Made by a program: the position numbers and the translations under genes. From Candidatus Thioglobus plumae (lineage in GTDB: Bacteria > Pseudomonadota > Gammaproteobacteria > PS1 > Pseudothioglobaceae): a stretch of DNA of 21,110 nt. Within the stretch, counting starts at the first letter, position 1; every line of letters begins with the position of its first letter. The notes beneath the pieces are model-generated. The model was given only the letters and a program-made list of their open reading frames with translations. It searched no databases and was not told where the DNA came from. Positions 7,301 to 15,323 of the stretch are shown here, piece by piece. Where the stretch lies: positions 1 to 21,110 of the forward strand of contig CAJVCM010000057.1 in assembly GCA_910595815.1 (NCBI GenBank), read 5' to 3'.

Positions 7301-8212
7301 TTATAAGGAATTTTGCCAGTCTTCTGAGTAGAATTGAATCGGAGAATTTTCTGTCTCGAAAGTCTCAATCGACCATGTGTCTGGCCTAGCTAAGATTTCT
7401 GACAGAAGCTGATCATTCAATAAATGGCCAGTTTTATAACCTTCATAATGACCAATTAAATTAGAGCCTAATAAATACAAATCGCCCACAATATCTAAGA
7501 TCTTGTGTTTGACAAATTCATTTTGATAACGCATGCCATCTTCATTAAGCACATCATCATCACTGAGTGCAATAGCGTTATCCATACTCGCACCAAGTGC
7601 TAAGTTTTGTCGTTGCATCATTTCCACATCTTTCATGTAGCCAAATGTTCTAGCACGAGAAATTTCTTTTAGATAGGACTGCTGGGCAAAATCTATACTA
7701 AGCTTCTGGCCACTTTCCTTTACTTTTTTATGGTCAAAATCAATTTCAAGTGTTACTTTAAAACCTTCATAAGGGGAAACTTGTGCCCACATGTCTTTAT
7801 TTTCAACACGAACTGTTTCGTGAATCACAAAGAAACGTTTGTGGGAATTTTGCTCTTCGATACCAGCAGATTGCACTAAGAAAATAAAAGGCGCTGATGA
7901 ACCATCCATAATTGGCACTTCGAAGGAGTCTAATTCGACCACAATATTGTCAATGCCTAGCGCTGAAAAAGCACTCATGAGATGCTCAACTGTTGAAACC
8001 TTTACCCCTTGATTTTCAAGGCCTGTTGAAAGCACCACTTCATTAACGAAAGCATTATGCGCTCTAACTAATTTACCTCCGGCATCCATACGCCTAAAAA
8101 CCACACCGTGATCAATTCCAGCTGGTATTAGTGTCATATTTACAATATTACCACTGTGAATACCAATGCCACGAGCCTTAACAGTTTTTTTAATTGTTCT
8201 TTGTTTAATCAT
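7301..8212 (-). CDS. lpxC: UDP-3-O-acyl-N-acetylglucosamine deacetylase
   Basis: LpxC is the zinc amidase that commits UDP-GlcNAc precursors to lipid A. The 303 residues match E. coli (305) almost residue for residue in spacing. The zinc ligands are His77 (VSTVEHLMSA), His236 and Asp240 (VKHKILDIVGDL). The general catalytic His263 is in GHYEGYKTGHLLN. The acyl-chain insert with PIMDGSSAPF (100-109) is present. It shows that the organism makes lipopolysaccharide. The gene follows ftsA by 20 nt. In most proteobacteria ftsZ lies between these two, and here it does not. No good Shine-Dalgarno is seen, so translation may be coupled to ftsA. Confidence 0.97.
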   Translation of the reverse strand: MIKQRTIKKTVKARGIGIHSGNIVNMTLIPAGIDHGVVFRRMDAGGKLVRAHNAFVNEVVLSTGLENQGVKVSTVEHLMSAFSALGIDNIVVELDSFEVPIMDGSSAPFIFLVQSAGIEEQNSHKRFFVIHETVRVENKDMWAQVSPYEGFKVTLEIDFDHKKVKESGQKLSIDFAQQSYLKEISRARTFGYMKDVEMMQRQNLALGASMDNAIALSDDDVLNEDGMRYQNEFVKHKILDIVGDLYLLGSNLIGHYEGYKTGHLLNDQLLSEILARPDTWSIETFETENSPIQFYSEDWQNSL

Positions 8213-8232
8213 AAGATGAAGATTTTATCACT

Positions 8233-9480
8233 TTAAAACTTAAATAAACTACCTTTGATTTTACCCATAAATCCAACTGCATTATCTGGCTGCAGTTCTT
8301 CTAAATAAGACTCATCTGGTTCGTATAACAACAAACCTAATGCACAAGCGTAAGTAGGATCGGAAATAATCATTTCGTTGCCATCAATTTTTCCGGTATC
8401 GACTTGCCCTAGCTTTGATCTCACTCTAAAAGATCGTAAAAATAATTCATCACATCCTTGGATTTTAGACCCTGCGCCCGTCAACACATAACCTGATTTG
8501 AGTGAACGATCAAGTTTTTTAGATTTTAAATTTTGCTTAATCAGTGAAAATAGATCTAGGTATGCCTGCTCAATTACCTCGACCAAACTGTGGGATGATA
8601 AATAACACTCTTCAAGACCCCCTATCGGCTTAAACTTAATCAGCTGATCTTCTCTAAGAGATTTAACTTGGGCGTCACCATATTGTATTTTTAATCGCTC
8701 TGCCTCATCAAATGAGGTATTAAATGCGTAAGCGATTTCTTCAGTGATTTGATCTCCAGCTGATTTGAAAATCGCACTATGAGTGATGCCACCATTAGTA
8801 AATACTGATATATTGGTTACACCTGAACCAATATCAACCAAACAAACACCATTGTCTTTCTCATCTTGACTAAGATATGGCTCACTACTCGCCATAGAAT
8901 TTAATACAATCATAGAGGTGCCAAGATTGCTTTTTCGAATGCTTTTTTCAATAGACCCTACCGCCTGATTAGATGCAATCACAATATGCATATTAGCCTC
9001 TAATGTTTTTGCTTCTAGGCCAACTGGTTTATCCACTTCAACGCCTCGATGGGTAATTGGATCCTTATCAATAATAAAACTGTTTGGTACGCTATTAATA
9101 ACTTGCTTATTGGTAGATGTTGCAACAGCTTTGGCAGATTTTAATGCTAATTCCACATCTTTCTCGGTAATCACAGAATCAGCAATTAAGACTTGGCCTT
9201 TTCTATTGATAATGGTTAGGTGTGGGTCAGAAATGTTAACACTCACATTAAAAAATTTAGTATTACAACTACTATATGCTTTTTCAACCACGGCATTAAT
9301 GGCTTGACTGGTTTTTTCACTGTCGACAATCAACCCTTTCTTAACGCCAGCTGAAGGCCCAATACCATGACCAAATATTTTTAATTGACCCTCTATTTCT
9401 TTAGACTTTTCAGCAAGCAAAATCACAATTTTGCTACTGCCTATATCTAAACTTACAAAGAAATTATTATCAGCAGCCAT
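8233..9480 (-). CDS. ftsA: Cell division protein FtsA
   Basis: FtsA is the actin-like ATPase that tethers FtsZ filaments to the membrane and recruits late divisome proteins. The 415 residues show the actin-fold ATP motifs LDIGSSKIVILL (11-22), CLVDIGSGVTNISVF (phosphate 2) and VLTGAGSKIQGCDELF (adenosine). The FtsA-specific 1C subdomain lies about 85-165. The C-terminus, VGFMGKIKGSLFKF (402-415), is an amphipathic membrane-targeting helix, so the protein seems intact and membrane-bound. The start ATG is preceded by AAGGA/GAGAG and overlaps the end of dusA by 11 nt. Neither ftsQ, ddl and murC upstream nor ftsZ downstream is present, so this is a fragment of a rearranged division cluster. Confidence 0.96.
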   Translation of the reverse strand: MAADNNFFVSLDIGSSKIVILLAEKSKEIEGQLKIFGHGIGPSAGVKKGLIVDSEKTSQAINAVVEKAYSSCNTKFFNVSVNISDPHLTIINRKGQVLIADSVITEKDVELALKSAKAVATSTNKQVINSVPNSFIIDKDPITHRGVEVDKPVGLEAKTLEANMHIVIASNQAVGSIEKSIRKSNLGTSMIVLNSMASSEPYLSQDEKDNGVCLVDIGSGVTNISVFTNGGITHSAIFKSAGDQITEEIAYAFNTSFDEAERLKIQYGDAQVKSLREDQLIKFKPIGGLEECYLSSHSLVEVIEQAYLDLFSLIKQNLKSKKLDRSLKSGYVLTGAGSKIQGCDELFLRSFRVRSKLGQVDTGKIDGNEMIISDPTYACALGLLLYEPDESYLEELQPDNAVGFMGKIKGSLFKF

Positions 9481-10438
9481 GCTCTCTATCCTTGTACTCT
9501 AGCCACTCATATAAATGACTTAACTCAACCGTTGGCCCGCTAAGCAAGCGTCGAAATTTTTTAGCATTAGGCTGACCATGATACAAACCTAAAATATGTC
9601 GTGTCATTGAACGGATAGGCGCTCCTTGGTCGCTTTGATTTTTCATATACTCAATAAAGTCTAATAATACTTGTTCGCGACTCATTCTTGTTGTACTTTG
9701 TTTGTAAATTTTCGCATCAACATCACAAAGTAAATAAGGCTGATGATAAATAACCCTGCCAAGCATGGCACTATCTACCCTCTCTAAATGATTGAGCGCG
9801 TCTTCTAAGCAATTAATACCACCATTAATGCCAATGGTTAATTCAGGGAAATCTTGCTTAATTTGATATACCCAATCGTAATTGAGTGGTGGTACAGTAC
9901 GATTTTCTTTTGGACTTAAGCCTTTTAACCACGCCTTACGTGCATGAATGATAAACGTATCACAACCCGCTTGCTCAACCGTAGCAATAAAGTTAGCCAG
10001 CTCTTCATAATTTTCCATGTCATCAACACCAATACGAGACTTTAGAGTAATGGGCAGATCACTCGCTTGTTTCATGGCATCAACACACTGTGCTACTATT
10101 TTCGGCGTGTTCATCAAGCACGCACCGAAGCTTCCTGATTGCACCCTATCTGACGGACAGCCGGCATTAATATTAACCTCATCATAACCCCAATCTTGGG
10201 CAATCTTAGCGCATTGCGCCATCTCGATTGGATCGCTACCACCCAGTTGTAATACTAGTGGGTGTTCATCTTTATGGTAGTCTAATAGGCGCTTTTTATC
10301 ACCATGTAAAATAGCCTTACTGGTAATCATCTCAGTATAAAGTTGCGCGTGTTTAGACATTAGGCGATAAAAATATCGACAATGTCGATCAGTCCAATCC
10401 ATCATTGGCGCAACGCTAAATTTATGAGGATAGTTCAT
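9470..10438 (-). CDS. dusA: tRNA-dihydrouridine synthase A
   Basis: DusA is an FMN enzyme that reduces uridines 20 and 20a in the D-loop of tRNAs, using NADPH. The 322 residues start with the DusA-type FSVAPMMDWTDRHCRYFYRL. The catalytic cysteine is Cys94 in NINAGCPSDRVQSGSFGACLM. The substrate-binding stretch HARKAWLKGLSPKENR and the FMN-phosphate loop GINGGI (about 213-218) follow. The extended C-terminal helical domain (about 240-320) is typical of DusA rather than DusB or DusC. It overlaps pncC by 17 nt at its start and ftsA by 11 nt at its end, so it is part of the long minus-strand unit. Confidence 0.96.
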   Translation of the reverse strand: MNYPHKFSVAPMMDWTDRHCRYFYRLMSKHAQLYTEMITSKAILHGDKKRLLDYHKDEHPLVLQLGGSDPIEMAQCAKIAQDWGYDEVNINAGCPSDRVQSGSFGACLMNTPKIVAQCVDAMKQASDLPITLKSRIGVDDMENYEELANFIATVEQAGCDTFIIHARKAWLKGLSPKENRTVPPLNYDWVYQIKQDFPELTIGINGGINCLEDALNHLERVDSAMLGRVIYHQPYLLCDVDAKIYKQSTTRMSREQVLLDFIEYMKNQSDQGAPIRSMTRHILGLYHGQPNAKKFRRLLSGPTVELSHLYEWLEYKDREHGC

Positions 10439-10889
10439 TGACTAAAGTCTGTATAGCAAAATCAATACTACTGGCCACCACGGTTTCTCGATCACCTGAA
10501 AAGTGTTGAGTCTTAACAAAGCACTTATCCTTAACGCAAAAACCAAAACACACCATGCCCACTGGCTTGTCTACTGTACCACCTGTTGGGCCAGCAATAC
10601 CGGTAATCGAGACAGCAATATCACTATGAGAATTTTGAATCACACCGTTAACCATCTCAAAAGCTGTCTGTTCGCTCACAGCACCAAACCGTTCCAAGAC
10701 CTCAGCATCAACATCAAGCATATCCATCTTGGCTTGATTGCTATAAGTGATATAGCCTCGGTCAAAATAAGTAGATGAACCAGAAATACTGGTTAATAAG
10801 GCCGACAAGCTGCCGCCTGTACAAGACTCTGCTACTGATAGAGTCAACGACTGATCGGTAAGGAGTTGGCTTAAGGTTTGTATTTTCAT
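10422..10889 (-). CDS. pncC: Nicotinamide-nucleotide amidohydrolase (CinA C-terminal family)
   Basis: PncC deamidates NMN to NaMN, recycling the NMN released by NAD-dependent DNA ligase back to NAD. This is the stand-alone CinA C-terminal domain (155 residues; the E. coli homologue is YgaD). It has SVAESCTGGSLSALLTSISGSS at 18-39, containing the catalytic serine region. TGIAGPTGGTVDKPVGMVCFG near 96-116 is the second family signature. The MocF-like N-terminal half of full CinA is absent. The ATG lies 9 nt after the pepN stop, without clear Shine-Dalgarno, and the gene overlaps dusA by 17 nt. In many proteobacteria pncC sits next to recA; here it does not. Confidence 0.93.
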   Translation of the reverse strand: MKIQTLSQLLTDQSLTLSVAESCTGGSLSALLTSISGSSTYFDRGYITYSNQAKMDMLDVDAEVLERFGAVSEQTAFEMVNGVIQNSHSDIAVSITGIAGPTGGTVDKPVGMVCFGFCVKDKCFVKTQHFSGDRETVVASSIDFAIQTLVNELSS

Positions 10890-10898
10890 TACAATAAT

Positions 10899-13415
10899 TT
10901 AAGGTGCAAGTGCCGCTTGTACAATCTCAAAAATATCATTCGACAAATCGTCTGTAGTTAAAATAACTTCTAGTTGTTGTTTTTGTAGTTCGCGTAATTC
11001 AGGTGTGTAGCGCTTCCAGTGATTATAAATACTCACCAATCGCGCTCCAATTTGCGGGTTAGAAGTGTTGAGCTTAATAATCACCTCGGTGAGTAATTCA
11101 TAGCCTTGCTGATTATGAAACCCAACAAAATTACTGGCAAAACTACCAATAACACTACGCAATCGATTTGGCGTGTTAAATGAAAATAACGCATGTTGCA
11201 TTAATTGTTTAATCTCATTCACGCCATTTCCAGCTGCCAATGCTTGAGCAGCAAACCACTTATCCATTACTTGAACATCATGCTGATAGAGTGTAAACAT
11301 TTGTTGAATTGCTTGATCTTGGTACAAATTATCAACTGACAATAAGGCATTAAAAGCAGCCAGACGATCACTCATACAATTGGCTGACTCAAACTGGCGA
11401 TAGGCCAGCTCAAACTCGCCTGCTTTAACTAAATAAGACAAGCAGGTATTCTTTAGCGATCGATTACCTACCGCTCCGGGTGTGAACTCAAATACACCGG
11501 CAATATTCAACCTATTGTAAATACTAAGCAAGACAGGCTTGAAACGCTGAACGATTTTATCAATAATCGCTTCTCGTTTTTGTCTGGCCTCAATAATATT
11601 AATCTCATCCATTTGTAAATGAATCAATCGCTCTGATGGCAAAGTCAATAATTCACTTATTAACGCATTATTGGTTTCTTTAGTCAGAATATTTTCAAAA
11701 GCACTAAACAACGCACCTTCATCAATCTTCTCAGGATTAAGTATTAATGATGACCATAACGCTTGTGCATTATCCCAACGACTAAATGCATCAGTATCAT
11801 GCTCACATAAAAATATTTTTTTCTCAGTCTTAAGATTTGAAGTCAGTTTAATGGGCGCTGAAAAACCACGCAACCAAGAAGGGATAGGCTCATCTTGAAT
11901 ATCTTTAAATTCAAAAGTTTTTTGGTTTTGGTCTAACACCAAAACACCTTGTTTGATCTCTTCACCTCGTTGATTCATCAAACCATAACGGATCGGTAAA
12001 TAGTAAGTGTGCTCGCTCTTTTGTTTGAAGGTCGCTTTGTAAATTTGTTGCTGGGTATCGTACTCAGTGTTTACTTCAACTTCAGGTGTGCCTGGCTGTG
12101 AATACCAAACCATAAAAGGTTTAAAATCAAAATCATTGGCATCACTCATCGCAGCAACAAAATCATCAATCGTTACTGCTTGACCATCATGACGCTCAAA
12201 ATAAAGCTTCATACCACTTTGAAACCCTGTTTCACCCAAGAGCGTATGAATCATACGAATCACTTCAGCGCCTTTTTCATACACGGTATAGGTATAAAAA
12301 TTATTCATCTCTATGTACGACTCTGGCCTTACAGGGTGCTTCATTGGGCCGGCATCTTCGGCAAATTGAAAAGTGCGTAAGCCATTCACATCTTCAATAC
12401 GTTTGATCGATCGAGAATGTAAATCAGAAGTAAACTCTTGGTCTCTAAAAACGGTTAGCCCTTCTTTTAAGCTTAATTGAAACCAATCTTGGCAAGTGAC
12501 TCTATTACCTGTCCAATTATGAAAATACTCATGCCCTATCACCGCCTCAACATTAATAAAATCTTTGTCAGTCGCTGTATCTGGGTTAGCCAATACATAA
12601 GTAGAGTTAAAGATATTAAGGCCTTTATTCTCCATTGCGCCCATGTTGAAATCATCCACAGCAACAATCATATAAATATCTAAATCATACTCAAGGCCAA
12701 ATCGCTGCTCATCCCATGCAAATGAGCGCTTGAGTGAATCCATTGCAAACTGGGTTTTGTCAATATTATGTGATTCAACATAAATCTTGAGTGCAACTTC
12801 ATTGCCACTGATGGTGCTGTAAGTATCTTCTAATACGGCAAAATCACCCGCCACTAAAGCAAACAAATAACAAGGTTTAAGGCTAGGATCATGCCAGGTT
12901 ACTTCACCTGGTTTTGAGCTAATTAAATTACCGTTGCTTAGCAGTACCGGGTAATGATTAGAATCAGCTTTGATATGCACAGTAAACACACTCAATACAT
13001 CAGGTCGATCAAGATAATAAGTGATTTGTCTAAATCCGTGTGCCTCACATTGAGTACAAAAATTACCACTAGATTGATATAAACCATTCAAACTGGTATT
13101 TTTTTCTGGGTGAATACGCGTGCTAATCTCTAGTGTGAACTCACCTGCTAAATCACTGACTTCTAACCCCTCGTCAACCAACTGATAATTAGGCTGTACG
13201 CCATCAATCAAAATTGAAATCAATTCTAAATTAACGCCATTTAAAAATAAGTTGCGTTCTTGGCTAGCCAAATTCGGGTTTTGATAATAATGCACTTTAG
13301 ATAAAACAATGGTCTCATCTTCAGATAAGTCAAAACTCAGCTCTGTAGTACGAATTAAATACGCACTCGGCTGATAATCCTTTCGATAAATTGCCTGGGG
13401 CTCTACAGTATTAAT
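10899..13415 (-). CDS. pepN: Alanyl aminopeptidase N, probable ATT start
   Basis: PepN is a cytosolic M1 zinc aminopeptidase that finishes degradation of peptides from ATP-dependent proteases. With the start at 13415 it has 838 residues (E. coli 870). It carries the exopeptidase motif GAMEN at 259-263 and the zinc site HEYFH (295-299) followed by ESLK-like SLKEGLTVFRD with the third ligand Glu. The M1 C-terminal helical domain is complete, to the family-typical end. The first ATG/GTG/TTG-type codon in frame is GTG at 13295, which would delete a conserved N-terminal strand. Upstream, the frame continues with EPQAIYRKDYQPSAYLI, matching E. coli PQAKYRHDYRAPDYQI. The only plausible initiator is ATT (13415-13413), 7 nt after AGGAG. 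The start overlaps uppP by 13 nt. Confidence 0.9.
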   Translation of the reverse strand: MNTVEPQAIYRKDYQPSAYLIRTTELSFDLSEDETIVLSKVHYYQNPNLASQERNLFLNGVNLELISILIDGVQPNYQLVDEGLEVSDLAGEFTLEISTRIHPEKNTSLNGLYQSSGNFCTQCEAHGFRQITYYLDRPDVLSVFTVHIKADSNHYPVLLSNGNLISSKPGEVTWHDPSLKPCYLFALVAGDFAVLEDTYSTISGNEVALKIYVESHNIDKTQFAMDSLKRSFAWDEQRFGLEYDLDIYMIVAVDDFNMGAMENKGLNIFNSTYVLANPDTATDKDFINVEAVIGHEYFHNWTGNRVTCQDWFQLSLKEGLTVFRDQEFTSDLHSRSIKRIEDVNGLRTFQFAEDAGPMKHPVRPESYIEMNNFYTYTVYEKGAEVIRMIHTLLGETGFQSGMKLYFERHDGQAVTIDDFVAAMSDANDFDFKPFMVWYSQPGTPEVEVNTEYDTQQQIYKATFKQKSEHTYYLPIRYGLMNQRGEEIKQGVLVLDQNQKTFEFKDIQDEPIPSWLRGFSAPIKLTSNLKTEKKIFLCEHDTDAFSRWDNAQALWSSLILNPEKIDEGALFSAFENILTKETNNALISELLTLPSERLIHLQMDEINIIEARQKREAIIDKIVQRFKPVLLSIYNRLNIAGVFEFTPGAVGNRSLKNTCLSYLVKAGEFELAYRQFESANCMSDRLAAFNALLSVDNLYQDQAIQQMFTLYQHDVQVMDKWFAAQALAAGNGVNEIKQLMQHALFSFNTPNRLRSVIGSFASNFVGFHNQQGYELLTEVIIKLNTSNPQIGARLVSIYNHWKRYTPELRELQKQQLEVILTTDDLSNDIFEIVQAALAP

Positions 13416-14197
13416 AACACAACTCCTAAAATTAAACGATAGACAACAAAAGGCATCAAGCCAATAGTATCTAATAATTTAATAAAAAATACAACGGTAA
13501 AATAAGCACTAACGGCTGCAATTAAGAAGCCCAGTATCAACATAAGCCAATCAACCGATTGTGGCTGTTGATATAAATCAAAAATCATCAACATGGCTGA
13601 AAGCGTAATCACAGGAATGGATAATAAAAAGGCAAATTGAGTAGATACCTGCCTAGATAAACCGACCAACAACCCTGCAGTAATGGTAATACCAGAACGC
13701 GATGTGCCTGGAATCAATGCTAATGCTTGCATACTTCCAATAAAACCAATATCTAGCCAACCAATTGTTTTCCTAACAGAGTCTCTTTTTACATTTACCC
13801 AAATACCCAAGCCCAGTAATAAACCAAATACCAGTGTTGCGTAAGCGATGACTTCAGTTGAACGTAGGGTTAACTCAATAGTATCTTTAAATGCCAAACC
13901 TACCAAACCTACCGGGATCGTGCCTAGTAGTATGCCCCATGCTAATTTAGACTCACCAACTGTTTTCACCTTGACAACAGAGTAAAAAAAATCAGCGATT
14001 AAAGTTTTTATAATTAATCGATAATAAAACACAATAGCGCTGAGTGTGCCCAAATGTACCACCACATCAAACGCTAAACCTTGATCAGGCCAGTCTGTTA
14101 TCTTTGGCACCAAAATTAAATGTGCTGACGACGAGATTGGCAGAAACTCACTTAACCCCTGAACGAGTGCTAATATTATTGTTTGTAATAAATCCAT
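13403..14197 (-). CDS. uppP: Undecaprenyl-diphosphatase UppP/BacA
   Basis: UppP removes a phosphate from undecaprenyl pyrophosphate at the inner membrane, regenerating the lipid carrier for peptidoglycan and surface polysaccharides. It also underlies bacitracin resistance. The 264 residues are mostly hydrophobic with about eight membrane or re-entrant segments. Both BacA signatures are intact: EFLPISSSAHL at 17-27 and PGTSRSG at 163-169, the second containing the catalytic Ser/Arg. The length fits the family (about 265-275). It follows samT by 15 nt with no clear Shine-Dalgarno, and its last 13 nt overlap the proposed start of pepN, whose ribosome binding site is inside uppP. Confidence 0.96.
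   Translation of the reverse strand: MDLLQTIILALVQGLSEFLPISSSAHLILVPKITDWPDQGLAFDVVVHLGTLSAIVFYYRLIIKTLIADFFYSVVKVKTVGESKLAWGILLGTIPVGLVGLAFKDTIELTLRSTEVIAYATLVFGLLLGLGIWVNVKRDSVRKTIGWLDIGFIGSMQALALIPGTSRSGITITAGLLVGLSRQVSTQFAFLLSIPVITLSAMLMIFDLYQQPQSVDWLMLILGFLIAAVSAYFTVVFFIKLLDTIGLMPFVVYRLILGVVLLIL
13413..13427 (-). promoter_or_regulatory. Ribosome binding site and ATT start of pepN
   Basis: AGGAG (minus strand, 13427-13423) is followed by 7 nt and then ATT at 13415-13413, in the frame of the conserved PepN N-terminus. This strong Shine-Dalgarno lies inside the last codons of uppP. No other in-frame candidate codon has a ribosome binding site. AUU starts are known for E. coli infC and pcnB, where IF3 discriminates against them. 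Confidence 0.7.
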
Positions 14198-14212
14198 AGA
14201 GTCTTTGTCGAT

Positions 14213-15307
14213 TTATAATTTATGCGTTAAATCTTGTTCGGTAAATCCTTTTAATTTTACCGATAGTTTTTTCGTTAATGCCAACACCTTGAAACTCTCT
14301 CCCATAGCACTGGGCAATACCAACTGTTTAACCTGCTGCGCCAAAGTAATACGTCTATCTTCATCAGTTTCAGCCAATAGGTATTCATCAATCCCCAGTG
14401 AAATTAAAAACAGTGCTTGCGTAGCGTAACCAGCAATGTCAAATCCACTATTTTTGGCTTGATCGGCCATATCTGAAAAATTAACCGAAGTGGTAATGTC
14501 CTGCTCACCCACATGTACAAAAGGATCGTCGCTAGCCTTGTGCTGATAATAACATCTAAGTGTGCCTTCGCCACGTTGAGGATGAAAATACTCATCCCGG
14601 CCCATGCCGTAATCAATTAATAGCACCAAACCTTGATCAACAATATCACTCAACGACTCTATCCAAGCCATTGCCCTTAGATTTATCTCGGTGGTGTAAC
14701 CTTGCTCAACTTCATTAGGCAATAAGGTTTTATCATTAGTATAAGGTTGATCAAAAATCTGCCACTGTAATTGATTATCCTTGCAACTCACACCCAACTC
14801 AAAAAAGCCTGTTTGTTTTTTAATTAAACGCTTAGCTGGCATCGCATCCAAAACTTCATTAGCAATCACCACACCTGAAAAATGTTCAGGAAAGGTGTTT
14901 AACCACACAACTCTATCGAGTAATTCTGGCAGAATTTTATGAATGGTTTCTTTTTGTCGCTGTTTGAGTTCAGCGCTGAGTTCAAGAATATAATATTTTT
15001 CTGGCAAATTATTAAGTCGGCCTAACTCAAATAAAATTTGAGTAGCCAATATACCACTACCTGCACCAAATTCTAAAATACTGTTATTACCATCCAGCAC
15101 CTGCGTACATTGACGTGCTAAACAAAAACCAAATAAGTCTGAAGTTTCAGGGGCGGTAATAAAATCTCCTTGCTCGCCAAACTTCTGTGCACCACCACTA
15201 TAATAACCTTGTGCTGGATAATACAAAGCTAAATCCATAAATTCATCGAAACCTATAGGCCCAGCTTTTTGTATAATGGTGTTTTTGATTATTTCTTCAA
15301 GATTCAT
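14213..15307 (-). CDS. SAM-dependent methyltransferase, MidA/NDUFAF7 family (COG1565)
   Basis: This 364-residue protein belongs to the family of mitochondrial NDUFAF7/MidA, which dimethylates an arginine of complex I. The bacterial role is not established. The family hallmarks are LALYYPAQGYYSGG (26-39), GEQGDFITAPETSDLFG (44-60) and the SAM-binding loop ILEFGAGSGILA (77-88). Further on, VIANEVLDAMPAKRL (about 159) and LLIDYGMGRDEYFHPQR(GEGTLRCYY) are both family-typical. There is no signal peptide or membrane segment. It is the first gene of the minus-strand block running to lpxC. It diverges from the pteridine reductase gene with only 16 bp between the two start codons. Confidence 0.9.
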   Translation of the reverse strand: MNLEEIIKNTIIQKAGPIGFDEFMDLALYYPAQGYYSGGAQKFGEQGDFITAPETSDLFGFCLARQCTQVLDGNNSILEFGAGSGILATQILFELGRLNNLPEKYYILELSAELKQRQKETIHKILPELLDRVVWLNTFPEHFSGVVIANEVLDAMPAKRLIKKQTGFFELGVSCKDNQLQWQIFDQPYTNDKTLLPNEVEQGYTTEINLRAMAWIESLSDIVDQGLVLLIDYGMGRDEYFHPQRGEGTLRCYYQHKASDDPFVHVGEQDITTSVNFSDMADQAKNSGFDIAGYATQALFLISLGIDEYLLAETDEDRRITLAQQVKQLVLPSAMGESFKVLALTKKLSVKLKGFTEQDLTHKL

Positions 15308-15323
15308 TGAATCAGTATTTTAT

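Noticed and set aside
15276..15323. Upstream ATG extending the pteridine reductase by 16 residues
   Set aside because: The extension overlaps the start of the divergent methyltransferase and precedes the Rossmann strand that normally begins the protein at MKTALITGG.
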